Assembly (NCBI GenBank): GCA_003649085.1
Contig: QMQV01000007.1
Coordinates: forward strand, 1-33,689
From: Thermoproteota archaeon
GTDB taxonomy: Archaea > Thermoproteota > Methanomethylicia > Methanomethylicales > B66-G16
DNA: 33,689 bases
Reading direction: 5' to 3'
Positions 23,508 through 31,781 of this stretch are shown here, piece after piece. The notes under the pieces were generated by a model. That model ran no database searches, had not been told where the DNA came from, and saw only the letters and a list, made by a program, of their open reading frames with translations. Numbering within the stretch: position 1 is the first letter of the stretch; each line of letters opens with the position of its first letter. Made by a program: the position numbers and the translations under genes.

Positions 23508-24521
23508 GTGGGTGTGGTGAAAACTTTAGTTAGGATAGATAGCGATATACCGTTAATAGGTGCTATACCCTTCGGGTTAATTGATAGAGGCACGAACGTC
23601 ATTCAGGTTAGACCTGTCAGCACATGTAATTTATCCTGCATTTTCTGTTCAACAGATGCTGGCCCAGCGTCTCTGAATAGGCAAGCTGAATACTATGTCA
23701 GCTTAGATTACCTAATTGAGTGGTTTGCATGGATTTCTGAGTTTAAGGGGGATGTTAAGCTTGAAGCACACATAGATACTGTAGGGGATCCTCTAACATA
23801 TAATAAGCTTGTAGAGCTCGTACAAGAGCTAAGGAGGTTTAAAAACGTCCACGTGATATCTCTTCAAACTCACGGGTTTTTACTTGATGAGAGGAAGGCA
23901 TGTGAGCTTGCAGAAGCAGGGTTAGATAGGGTTAATCTATCGATAGATTCTCTAGACGCTGATAAAGCTAAGGTGTTAGCTGGTTCAAGAGCTTACGATG
24001 TTAGGCGTGTTGTCGAAGTGGCAGAGTACATTGTTAACAATACTCAAATGGACTTGCTTATCTCGCCAGTGTGGATTCCTGGCCTAAATGATGCAGATAT
24101 CGAGCAGATCATTGAGTTTGCAAAGAAGATTAAAGCTGGTAAGAAGTGGCCTCCTCTTGGAATACAGAAGTATGAAGTTCATAAGTTTGGTAGAAAACCT
24201 GTCGGAGTTAAGCCGATGAAATGGTATGAGTTTTATCGAGCTTTAAGAGTCTTAGAGGAGAAATATCGAGTTAAGCTGATTTTGTCTCCAAGAGACTTCG
24301 ATACCATACCAGCTAAACCTCTACCTAAACCTTATAGGCTAGGGGAAAGGGTGTCAGTTGAAGTTATTGGGCCTGGTTGGTTTAGAGGGGAGTATTTAGC
24401 TGTCACCAGGAGGAGGGATAGAGCCGTTATGGTTGTTGGAGCTGATGTGCCCATAGGCTCTGAGGTAAAGGTGACTATCGTTAGGAATAAGGATAACATT
24501 TACATAGGTAGGGTTGATTAA
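23508..24521 (+). CDS. radical SAM protein with C-terminal TRAM domain
   Basis: 337 residues. The radical SAM cluster motif is CNLSCIFC (C40, C44, C47). The barrel follows, with HIDTVGDPL as the GGE-like region and LDRVNLSIDSLD. The last 70 residues (about PYRLGERVSVEVIGPG to the end) form a TRAM-like beta-barrel that usually binds RNA, as in MiaB-type enzymes, though the extra N-terminal domain of MiaB is missing. It matches an uncharacterised archaeal family (COG2100-like); an RNA substrate is inference. GTG 23508, 23514 and 23517 are all in frame. Its stop overlaps the convergent pyruvate-kinase-C-like gene by four bases. Confidence 0.83.
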   Translation: MGVVKTLVRIDSDIPLIGAIPFGLIDRGTNVIQVRPVSTCNLSCIFCSTDAGPASLNRQAEYYVSLDYLIEWFAWISEFKGDVKLEAHIDTVGDPLTYNKLVELVQELRRFKNVHVISLQTHGFLLDERKACELAEAGLDRVNLSIDSLDADKAKVLAGSRAYDVRRVVEVAEYIVNNTQMDLLISPVWIPGLNDADIEQIIEFAKKIKAGKKWPPLGIQKYEVHKFGRKPVGVKPMKWYEFYRALRVLEEKYRVKLILSPRDFDTIPAKPLPKPYRLGERVSVEVIGPGWFRGEYLAVTRRRDRAVMVVGADVPIGSEVKVTIVRNKDNIYIGRVD

Positions 24522-25144
24522 AGCTGAAATTCCCACCACTTTTTCTTTAGCGGCATTGCTATGACCTCTCTTATTTCAAGCCTTTTACTGCTATCTTTGC
24601 TGAACACGAGTTGAGGATATGTGGCCCGCAAGACAATAGCTGTATCAGCGCCTTCTCCAGAACCTCCTACTCCTATGACATCTTTATAAGGCTCTAAAAC
24701 ACCGCACGAAACAGCTTGAAGCACGACTTCTACAGCTACTTTAAAGCCTTGCCCCAAGGAGTATAGCGTCTCTTTAACTATTAACTCAGGAAAATCTGTC
24801 CGCCACTTAGCTGCTTCAAAGAGAGAGCTATGAAATACGTATGGAGCTTTATCTAATACTATAGCTCCAAGAGAAGTAAGTTCTTGAACATGTTCAGGCT
24901 TAAGGCATGGCCAAGGCTGACCCCATTCGCGTCTATATGGCGCTTCAGTAACGCATATTACCTTGGCTTTACCTTTCAACGCTCTAGCAAACTTTAAGGC
25001 AGTTAAACCAGATGTGCTAGCTACGACAACATCTGATATCCCCTTATTAAGGTCTAGATACTTGGATACGGCTTCTACAACTAAATCCGTGTTCTCAGGT
25101 CCTGGGTTTTCGAAGTAGTAAACTTCTCTCTTAATTAAACCCAA
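24518..25144 (-). CDS. pyruvate-kinase-C-like alpha/beta protein (COG1751 type)
   Basis: 208 residues resembling the isolated pyruvate kinase C-terminal alpha/beta domain family. VVVASTSGLTALKFARAL (about 39-56) and VICVTEAPYRREWGQPW are typical, and GVGGSGEGADTAIVL (about 158-172) is a conserved glycine-rich loop. The reaction is unknown. There is no barrel or catalytic domain of pyruvate kinase. TTG 25144 is the likely start; the 63-base gap to the ABC permease gene contains AT-rich TTTAAAG, so it may have its own promoter or be read through from the transporter. Confidence 0.75.
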   Translation of the reverse strand: MGLIKREVYYFENPGPENTDLVVEAVSKYLDLNKGISDVVVASTSGLTALKFARALKGKAKVICVTEAPYRREWGQPWPCLKPEHVQELTSLGAIVLDKAPYVFHSSLFEAAKWRTDFPELIVKETLYSLGQGFKVAVEVVLQAVSCGVLEPYKDVIGVGGSGEGADTAIVLRATYPQLVFSKDSSKRLEIREVIAMPLKKKWWEFQL

Positions 25145-25207
25145 ATGAAAAATCCCTCACTACTCTGTGTGTAAGCGTTGTTTAAAGCTTTAAGACTTAG
25201 GCTATTT

Positions 25208-26035
25208 CTACTCAGCTTTTTTCTTCGCTAAGGTGATTAAATATATGGTAGCTGCGACAATCCCCGCCATGGCGCTTGGAGAGAGATTCCACTGAAAAGA
25301 CGACACTAAGCCTATGACCTGTGAAAAAAGTGCCAATATGAAAACTAAGAGAATTACTTGACCCACACTTCTACCCCATTCTGCTGCAACAGCTGCTGGG
25401 GCAACAAGAATTGCGTAAACCAATATAGCTCCTATAGCCTTCGTTGCGACTATTATTGCTATAGCCATGGTTATTAGCATTAAGTAGTGATAGACTTTCG
25501 CGTTTATTCCTTGAGCTATCAACGCCTCCATGTCGAAGCTCACATAAATGAATTCTCTATGGAAGAGCAAGACTATGATTGAGAGAGCAAAACATGCTGT
25601 AAAGAGTAGCAAGATGTCTTTTTCCGTCAGTAGAAGCAAGTCTCCAATTAAGAAGCCCCATATTTGTGGTACTCGCTCTGGCGGTATGTAGAACATGAAG
25701 AAGACAGCTATGCTCATAGCAAAGGCAAACGATACACCTATAGCAATCTCCATTCTAGCTGAAATACCCGTTTCACCGGCTACACCAGCTATTAAAGCTA
25801 CCAATATCCCGAATAGCAGCGCGCCTAAGAGAGGATCTATAAACGGCGCTAGACCTGATGTTTCGAGAAATATGCCGAGGGCTGCTCCCCCAAGAGCTGC
25901 ATGGGCTACTCCTGAAACTAGGAATGAGAGACCTCTAAAGACCATGAAAGTCCCTACTAAAGCTGCTGCAAGCGATGTTAGGAAGATCGCAATTATTGCT
26001 CTTTGTACAAATGGATGCGAAAGAAATTCAAGCAT
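25208..26035 (-). CDS. metal ABC transporter permease (ZnuB-like)
   Basis: About 275 residues, eight or nine membrane helices, of the Zn/Mn/Fe permease family (ABC-3). RAIIAIFLTSLAAALVGTFMVFRGL and SGVAHAALGGAALGI are the family's N-terminal signatures, and GAILVYAILVAPAAVA is the conserved late motif that contacts the ATPase. I choose ATG 26035, five bases after AGGTGA; GTG 26044 is the longer option. The gene overlaps the ATPase end. It completes an operon with the ATPase and the binding protein. Confidence 0.9.
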   Translation of the reverse strand: MLEFLSHPFVQRAIIAIFLTSLAAALVGTFMVFRGLSFLVSGVAHAALGGAALGIFLETSGLAPFIDPLLGALLFGILVALIAGVAGETGISARMEIAIGVSFAFAMSIAVFFMFYIPPERVPQIWGFLIGDLLLLTEKDILLLFTACFALSIIVLLFHREFIYVSFDMEALIAQGINAKVYHYLMLITMAIAIIVATKAIGAILVYAILVAPAAVAAEWGRSVGQVILLVFILALFSQVIGLVSSFQWNLSPSAMAGIVAATIYLITLAKKKAE

Positions 26036-26807
26036 GTACGTCACCTGTTATTGCGAAGCATAGCCCCTTATGTTCTATAACTCTAACGGACGGACCATAC
26101 GCTTCAACTAAGTAGCGCTCGGTTAAGACCTCTCTTGGCGTTCCATAAGCTATAATCCTCTTATTCAATAACAGCACCTTGTCTATGCAATCGACTATTG
26201 GGTTTATGTCATGTGTAACCAATATTATGCTCTTATCCTTAAGCCTAAGAGATCTTAAGACCGTTATAATTTCCCAATAGCTTTTGGTATCAACACCTGA
26301 AAACGGCTCATCAAGTAATAGTATCGTTGGGTCTGAGACCATAGCTCTAGCTATTAACACGCGCTGCTGTTGCCCACCAGATAAGTGGGCAAAGCTTTCA
26401 TTCCAGAGATCTTCTAAGCCAACAGCTTCTAAAGCTTTTTTAGCAGCTTCAAGATCGCTCCTTCTCGGTATCCTAGGTGGCTTAAGCTTTGTAAGTAAGC
26501 CCATTAAAATGACATCTTTAACCTTCAAGGGGACTTCAAAATTTATCCTCTCTCTTTGCGGTACGTAGCCTACCATTCTTCTTATAGCTCTTGGGTTTTC
26601 CTTTACGTCAATGCCCATTACCTTAAGCTCACCACGAAGGATCTTAAGCTGACCTAGCATAGCTCTCAACAAAGTTGACTTACCAGCTCCGTTTGGACCT
26701 ATGATAGCTAGGAACGTGGGGTGCTCTACTGAAAAGTTAATGTCTTTCAGAGCTACTGAGCTGTCGTAGGCTATCGTCAAGTCCTTAGCTTCCACAACGT
26801 ATGTCAC
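26028..26807 (-). CDS. metal ABC transporter ATPase (ZnuC-like)
   Basis: 259 residues. Walker A GPNGAGKSTLL (about 36-46), the Q-loop YVPQRERI, the signature LSGGQQQRVLIARAM, Walker B ILLLDEPFSGVD and the switch histidine VTHD are complete. The size and sequence match ATPases of the zinc/manganese cluster. GTG 26807 overlaps the TGA of the binding-protein gene as GTGA. The short C-terminus has AITGDVHA, without a regulatory domain. Confidence 0.93.
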   Translation of the reverse strand: MTYVVEAKDLTIAYDSSVALKDINFSVEHPTFLAIIGPNGAGKSTLLRAMLGQLKILRGELKVMGIDVKENPRAIRRMVGYVPQRERINFEVPLKVKDVILMGLLTKLKPPRIPRRSDLEAAKKALEAVGLEDLWNESFAHLSGGQQQRVLIARAMVSDPTILLLDEPFSGVDTKSYWEIITVLRSLRLKDKSIILVTHDINPIVDCIDKVLLLNKRIIAYGTPREVLTERYLVEAYGPSVRVIEHKGLCFAITGDVHA

Positions 26808-27805
26808 GCTCTACCCCTCACGATAACTATGGCTTCAAACATTGATATAAACGCTAATAATCCTATGATGCCTAGATAGAGCCACTCAAGCCCGCCTGCT
26901 TTAACTTGTTTAACCTGCTTGACGATTTCATAGCCAGAAGTTAGCGAACCAGCATTATATGAAATTAATGATGGGTAGTCAGCTAGCTTGTAAGCTAATG
27001 TCTGTAAGTAAACTATTGGCAACCCGGTGTCTTTGCTTATTTGTTGAGCATACTCGCCCGCCTTCATGAACTTAGTCATGTAGGAAGCTGTTATCAACTT
27101 AACTTCTCCTTTGACAACCTTTTCGTAAAGCCTAGCTAGGTCGCTGCCGCTTATGAAAATGTTTTCTCCTCGAACTATGAAATCGTCTACTTCAATGCCC
27201 AATGGCTCTAAGATGTACTGTTCTGATGGAAAGGTCGCAAGGACTCTAACTCCTTTAAGACCACAAGATTCTATAGTTTTCTTAGCGTCTTCGAAAACTA
27301 CCAATACCCTCTCCTTAAACGAGATGAAGTTGTCGTGATAATATTGGGAGTTAACGGGGTCTAGAGCTGAAAGCTTCTTAGCTACTGCTTCCGCTATGGC
27401 TATTGCGTTTTCAGGGCTTAGCCAATAGCCATGTAGGTTCGTCTTATTACTACCACCCCAAGTTAACATCAGAAGCTTTAAGCCGCATTTTTCATAGTCT
27501 TCTAAGCTGACATAGGGTTTTTGGACAGCTTTCAATAGCTGCTGCTCAAATGGGAAATGCCCAGTTAGCACTAATAGGTCTGCATTTAAGGCTTTTTGAA
27601 CAAGCTCTGAAGTAGCCTGGAAAGCATGCGGCTCAACACCTTCAGGTAATAGCGTGTAAACGTTTACTCTATCCCCTCCAACTGCCTTAACTATGCCCAA
27701 TAAAGCGTTTATTGAAACTGCTACATTGATGCTGGTATTACTTGGAGTATTTGCAACCAAAGCTAATGTGAGTAGTATGGCAGTAAGTAAACATGCCTCA
27801 GACAT
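26804..27805 (-). CDS. metal ABC transporter binding protein (ZnuA-like), C-terminally membrane-anchored
   Basis: 333 residues. An N-terminal hydrophobic signal (2-18), a cluster A-I metal-binding domain and a C-terminal helix (about LEWLYLGIIGLLAFISMFEAIVIV) as an anchor. H60 in GVEPHAFQ and H125 in LHGYWLSPENA are retained metal ligands. The usual third His (in the FPSEQYILEPLGIEV region, about 192-206) and fourth Asp/Glu (in QTLAYKLADYP) are not in place, so the site differs from classical zinc proteins. ATG 27805 is 52 bases after a TATA box. The metal is not certain: zinc, manganese or another ion. Confidence 0.85.
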   Translation of the reverse strand: MSEACLLTAILLTLALVANTPSNTSINVAVSINALLGIVKAVGGDRVNVYTLLPEGVEPHAFQATSELVQKALNADLLVLTGHFPFEQQLLKAVQKPYVSLEDYEKCGLKLLMLTWGGSNKTNLHGYWLSPENAIAIAEAVAKKLSALDPVNSQYYHDNFISFKERVLVVFEDAKKTIESCGLKGVRVLATFPSEQYILEPLGIEVDDFIVRGENIFISGSDLARLYEKVVKGEVKLITASYMTKFMKAGEYAQQISKDTGLPIVYLQTLAYKLADYPSLISYNAGSLTSGYEIVKQVKQVKAGGLEWLYLGIIGLLAFISMFEAIVIVRGRA

Positions 27806-27856
27806 AATGTTTACAGCTACCTTAACTTGCCGAGCTTAAAAGAGTTTAGGTTAGTG

Positions 27857-27866
27857 ATATATTAAA
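27857..27866 (-). promoter_or_regulatory. TATA box of the metal ABC operon
   Basis: On the minus strand CTTTAATATATCAC reads as a TATA box about 52 bases ahead of the binding-protein start, giving a leader of roughly 27 bases. No inverted repeat typical of a zinc repressor is obvious in the spacer. Confidence 0.5.
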
Positions 27867-27904
27867 GTCTGCTGATAAGTTAGTAGCTTACCTCAAACCT
27901 GAAA

Positions 27905-27912
27905 ATTATATA
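27905..27912 (+). promoter_or_regulatory. TATA box of the methylcobamide methyltransferase gene
   Basis: ATTATATA lies about 43 bases ahead of GTG 27955. GGTGA (27944-27948) follows as a strong ribosome site with six bases of spacing, which decides the GTG start. Confidence 0.55.
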
Positions 27913-27954
27913 TTAGTTGTTTCTGTTATTATCAACCATCAGCGGTGATAAAAC

Positions 27955-28968
27955 GTGACTCCAAGAGACCGCGTTTTAAACGCTTTCTTGGGCAAGAGCG
28001 TGGATCGTGTTCCAGCAACTTGTGTAAACCAAACTGGCACTGTAGAGTTCATGGAGGCTACTGGAGCAAAGTGGCCTGAAGCACATAGAGATCCCGAGCT
28101 TATGGTTAAGCTCGCTATGGCTGCTTATGAGTTAGCAGGCCTCGAAACCGCTAGAATACCATATGGCTTGACAGTGCTAGCCGAAGCTCTAGGCGCTGGC
28201 GTCGAAATGGGCACCATTGATAGACAGCCTTCAGTTAAGTTAAGCCCGTATTCCTCCGGCTTAGGAGACTTCAAAATACCTGATAACCTGCTTGAGCTCA
28301 AGAGAGTAGCTGTAGTGTTAAAGGCTACGAAAATGCTGAAAGAGAAGGTGGGCGATAAGCTGCCAGTAATGGTCGGTCTTGAAGGGCCTACAACGCTTGC
28401 AGGGCACTTAGTTGGCGTTGAGAGGCTTGCAATATGGTTTAGGAGGAAGCCTGAAGAGGTGAAGAAAGCACTAGAGGTAGCTGCTGAAGCCAATATAATT
28501 TATGTGAAAGCGCTTGTTGATGCTGGAGCAGATGTCATAGTTGTAAACGATCCGACAGCATCACCAGATATTCTGAGCCCGAAGGATTTTGACGCCACAA
28601 TCAAACCATACTTGGCTAAAGTAGCTGAAGCCATTAAAGCTGTTAAGGTGCTTCACATATGCGGCAGAGCTACGCCCATCTTAAAGTCTATGGCTGAAGC
28701 AGGATACGACGTGATAAGCATTGAGGAGAAAGTCAACATGAGAGAAGCTAAGCAGATCGTCGGCGATATGGCTAGAGTCATCGGCAACATCTCTCCAGCT
28801 AAGACTCTGCTCATGGGGACTCCTCAGCAAGTAAAGGAGGAATCTATTCAAGCAATAAAAGATGGGACAGACGCTTTAGCACCAGGATGTGGGCTAGCTC
28901 CTAGAACTCCTACAGCTAACCTGAGGGCTATGGTAGAGGCTGCCATAGAGGCTGGGTATAGAGGTTAA
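27955..28968 (+). CDS. methylcobamide:coenzyme M methyltransferase-like protein (MtaA/MtbA, UroD fold)
   Basis: 337 residues of the uroporphyrinogen-decarboxylase-like methyltransferases. The zinc ligands of MtaA/MtbA are present in the known spacing: H234 and C236 in LHICGRA and C312 in APGCGLAP. Such enzymes move a methyl group from a corrinoid protein to coenzyme M in methylotrophic methanogenesis; UroD proper lacks this H-x-C...C set. The opening TPRDRVLNAFLGKSVDRVP is typical. No substrate-specific methyltransferase or corrinoid protein gene is in this window, so the methyl donor is unknown. GTG 27955 has GGTGA six bases upstream. It is divergent from the metal transporter, which could supply zinc (inference). 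Confidence 0.85.
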   Translation: MTPRDRVLNAFLGKSVDRVPATCVNQTGTVEFMEATGAKWPEAHRDPELMVKLAMAAYELAGLETARIPYGLTVLAEALGAGVEMGTIDRQPSVKLSPYSSGLGDFKIPDNLLELKRVAVVLKATKMLKEKVGDKLPVMVGLEGPTTLAGHLVGVERLAIWFRRKPEEVKKALEVAAEANIIYVKALVDAGADVIVVNDPTASPDILSPKDFDATIKPYLAKVAEAIKAVKVLHICGRATPILKSMAEAGYDVISIEEKVNMREAKQIVGDMARVIGNISPAKTLLMGTPQQVKEESIQAIKDGTDALAPGCGLAPRTPTANLRAMVEAAIEAGYRG

Positions 28969-29005
28969 GCTTGCCTTAAACCCCACTCTTTCACTTTTTG
29001 AGTTT

Positions 29006-30097
29006 TTATGCGTATGGTATTTTCTTCGCTAAGTAGTGTCTAAGCACAATCCCCGACGACATACATAACAAAACTCCAAAACCAAACATCAGACGAGGAG
29101 TGTAGGCTAACCATAGCAAACAGGCTATTAATGGTCCAAAGGCACTTCCAAAGGAGAAGACTAGGTTTGTAGCTGCTGACTTCTCTACACCTCCAAGTTC
29201 CCTAGCTAAAACCGCAATGAGGCTTCCTAGCATAGAAGCTATCGCAAAAGCTACGATCCATAGAATAGTGAACAACAATGGATTGTAGAAAAACATCATG
29301 CAGATTAGCATTACGCTTTCAACAAAAATGAGCGATGAAAGCATTCTAGGCGCTACAGGGGGAGGGTACCTTGCCAAGAATGATGAAATTGAGGACATCA
29401 GTAATAGGCCACCTGTTAAGGCAACCCCGATTAGCGATAGATCAGCTTTAAGCACATCTAGTATGTATATTGGGATTAAGAGGGTAGCTGTTGAAAGACC
29501 ACATGCGATTACTGAAGTAGTGATGATAAAGACTTTAGGTAAGTTGAAGTCAAAGCGGCTTGTAGGCTTAGAGACGTACACGAAGCGAGCTGGTATTAGC
29601 ATAATGTAGGACAGCACTAAGATGGCTATAGCGAACAAGAAGAGGTAAAAATCCACGTCCTTACCTCTTATTATTAATACGCCTACTAAAGGACCTAGAA
29701 AGGTTATTGACGTAAGCTTAGGCGTTGAAAACTTGTAAGCCGTTGATAACAAGATACCCAAGGAGAAACCTAGAGAAGCAGCTATTAAGATTAGTAGAGG
29801 CGTAATCGTCCCAAAAGCCAGCAATAATAATGAAAACGTGCATATCAGGCCTCCAGCTAAACCGACAAGTCTAATTGCGTTTCTTTCTTTAGACCTTAGA
29901 AGTTTGTAAACAGCAGCAGTATATGATAATGAATACAAGGTTAGTGAAACGGCAATGGCTAACAAGTCCGGGTTTTTAAGCCAGAAAAGCAATGGCGATA
30001 AATAATGTATTGACTCTCCAATGAATGTTATGGAGGTTACTAGCGCGAAAACCATAGAGGCATAGCCTGGCTTAGCTTCATAGATATCCGATGACAA
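29006..30097 (-). CDS. MFS-like multi-helix membrane protein (first of a pair)
   Basis: 363 residues, about 12 membrane helices with few charged loops, resembling a divergent major-facilitator transporter. Its layout matches the protein at 30605-31708: a similar opening (FVxxSxHYLSPLLFWLKNPDLLA against INSFHYLLPVFLWIKTQDLVV), similar length and similar ending (RLMFGFGVLLC against KLVFIIGAAPC). The two are paralogs. Substrate unknown. TTG 30097 is preceded by GGGGGTT. It is divergent from a small winged-helix protein gene, with 72 bases between. Confidence 0.7.
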   Translation of the reverse strand: MSSDIYEAKPGYASMVFALVTSITFIGESIHYLSPLLFWLKNPDLLAIAVSLTLYSLSYTAAVYKLLRSKERNAIRLVGLAGGLICTFSLLLLAFGTITPLLILIAASLGFSLGILLSTAYKFSTPKLTSITFLGPLVGVLIIRGKDVDFYLFLFAIAILVLSYIMLIPARFVYVSKPTSRFDFNLPKVFIITTSVIACGLSTATLLIPIYILDVLKADLSLIGVALTGGLLLMSSISSFLARYPPPVAPRMLSSLIFVESVMLICMMFFYNPLLFTILWIVAFAIASMLGSLIAVLARELGGVEKSAATNLVFSFGSAFGPLIACLLWLAYTPRLMFGFGVLLCMSSGIVLRHYLAKKIPYA

Positions 30098-30128
30098 ACG
30101 TTAACCCCCATACCTTTAAGTAAAAACC

Positions 30129-30151
30129 TTTATAATTGAACTAAAATAGTT
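30129..30151 (+). promoter_or_regulatory. TATA box with overlapping downstream palindrome
   Basis: TTTATAAT (30129-30136) is a TATA box for the winged-helix gene. Directly after it, AACTA-AAA-TAGTT (30139-30151) is a perfect 13-base dyad, placed between TATA box and the expected transcript start. A repressor bound there would block transcription, so autoregulation by the winged-helix protein is a reasonable guess. Confidence 0.45.
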
Positions 30152-30169
30152 TCTATTAGGGGTATCTCC

Positions 30170-30508
30170 ATGCCAAGCGAGATGAAACTTACATTCATGC
30201 AGAAATGCATTATAAAGTATTTAGGACAACGCATACCTAAGCGCGAAGAGGCTGATAAAAACCCAATACCAAAGGGCGAGGTCATGGAGTTTACGATGAA
30301 GGAAATGGCTAAGGCAAAGGATACAGGTATTAAGGGCTCAGCCGCTGGCACAGCCAGATGGCCTGTTATGTTTGAAAGCGCCCTAAAGGACTTAGTTAAA
30401 GCGGGTCTCGTAAAGGAGATGAAGGGGTTCTTATCTTCAAAGCTCACATTAACTGAAAGCGGCTTTCAGACATACGATCAGTTGATAAAAGAGGAGCAGA
30501 AGCAGTAG
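30170..30508 (+). CDS. small winged-helix-like (probable DNA-binding) protein
   Basis: 112 residues, basic, no membrane segment. The C-terminal half resembles a winged helix: MFESALKDLVKAGLVKEMKGFLSSKLTLTESG, with the strand turn GFLSSKLTLT as the wing. Residues 17-58 are lysine-rich and may hold an extra helix. I recognise no named family. AGGGGT lies ahead of ATG 30170. It sits between two related membrane transporters, so it probably controls one or both. Confidence 0.6.
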   Translation: MPSEMKLTFMQKCIIKYLGQRIPKREEADKNPIPKGEVMEFTMKEMAKAKDTGIKGSAAGTARWPVMFESALKDLVKAGLVKEMKGFLSSKLTLTESGFQTYDQLIKEEQKQ

Positions 30509-30515
30509 AAGGAGG

Positions 30516-30562
30516 CTTCCTTTAAGGAAGATTACCATATGATATCGACATTTACCTTTTTT
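30516..30562 (+). terminator. possible terminator region of the winged-helix gene
   Basis: CTTCCTTTAAGGAAG (30516-30530) can form a short hairpin, and a run of six T (30557-30562) follows 26 bases later. The spacer lies between two convergent genes. Archaeal terminators usually need only a T-run, so the support is modest. Confidence 0.35.
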
Positions 30563-30604
30563 GTAGTTGACAGGATTTTATTCATTTTTAACTCCTCTTA
30601 AGCC

Positions 30605-31708
30605 CTAAGCCGACTCAATCTCCCTAGCAAACCGCTTCACAGCTACCACGTGGTGGCGGGTGACGATAACAGATATTAGGCATGGAGCAGCACCGATAAT
30701 GAAGACAAGCTTTGGGACCCCTACAAGCCATGAAGAGGCAGCTATTAAACAGCCTAATCCGCCGAAAAGCGGCAATATCAATGCTAAGCTTGATATGACC
30801 TTAGGGTCCTTTAATGTTGAGCTTACAATAGCTAAGAAACTGCTCGTTTCAAGGCTTGATAAAACAACTAAGCCAACCCATACTAACAGGAAATGCCATG
30901 CTTCATATACGTAGATAGCCATTATTAAGAAAGCTATTTTCACCAACACAAATGAAGACAAGATTTCAGGTCCTACAACAGCCCCTCCCTTGCTAAGATA
31001 GCTAGCTATTGCGAATGGGACAATAAGTGCTAAGAAGCATATTCCTCCGACAATAGATAGCGGTATTTTTAAAAGCCAATAGCCGTAGAGTGGCAATAAC
31101 GCGGTTATCGTGTAAATGCCTATTGGCAATAACATAGCAGAGGCCAATACCTCTTTAGGGGCAGATAACTTAAGCTCAAGTGGCTTTCTAGGCAAAAATA
31201 CCTTGAGGTTAGCTAGATATATGAAGATTCCGAAGATTAACATTGCCAAGCCTAAATACATGAAAATGTCTAAGTGCCATTGCTCTACGATCGTAGCTAC
31301 TGCAAAGGGTGCTACTGCTAAAGCCAGGCTGTGTACTGGATCTTTAATAGTCGGTATAGCTGCCATAACTCCTCCAGCTGACACTCCAAGCGCGGCTAGA
31401 GATGGTATGATGAAATACCATTCTTCAGAAGCTGAGATTATGAAGAGGAAAGCTGCTGCAAAACCAGCTGAAGAACCTATTATCCTTAAGGCATTAAGCG
31501 CTTTTGACAGCTTGATCTTTAGTAACCCAACCCCATAGCATATTAAGTAAATTGCGAAACCTAGTGTTGATACCACTAAGTCCTGGGTCTTAATCCATAA
31601 GAAGACTGGTAAGAGATAGTGGAAGCTGTTAATTACAAAGACCTCAGCTAATATCGATGTGGTAGCTAAGTTAGCTGCAAATTTTGAAACTGGAGGCTTC
31701 TCGCTCAT
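30605..31708 (-). CDS. MFS-like multi-helix membrane protein (second of a pair)
   Basis: 367 residues, about 12 membrane helices, paralogous to the protein at 29006-30097. A basic loop near the middle (FLPRKPLELKLSAPKEV) separates two halves, as in MFS carriers. The C-terminus is short and basic. Substrate unknown; no binding motif helps. ATG 31708 is preceded by AGGGG at the right distance. It lies 73 bases after the stop of the CstA-family gene on the same strand and may be read with it, though TTTTTATTTT in the gap could be its own TATA box. Confidence 0.7.
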   Translation of the reverse strand: MSEKPPVSKFAANLATTSILAEVFVINSFHYLLPVFLWIKTQDLVVSTLGFAIYLICYGVGLLKIKLSKALNALRIIGSSAGFAAAFLFIISASEEWYFIIPSLAALGVSAGGVMAAIPTIKDPVHSLALAVAPFAVATIVEQWHLDIFMYLGLAMLIFGIFIYLANLKVFLPRKPLELKLSAPKEVLASAMLLPIGIYTITALLPLYGYWLLKIPLSIVGGICFLALIVPFAIASYLSKGGAVVGPEILSSFVLVKIAFLIMAIYVYEAWHFLLVWVGLVVLSSLETSSFLAIVSSTLKDPKVISSLALILPLFGGLGCLIAASSWLVGVPKLVFIIGAAPCLISVIVTRHHVVAVKRFAREIESA

Positions 31709-31781
31709 GATGTCCCCTTTACTCAGCTAAATGTTACGATTGAAAACTCAAAAATAAAAAGGGAGATATGCGGTTTTTAAT

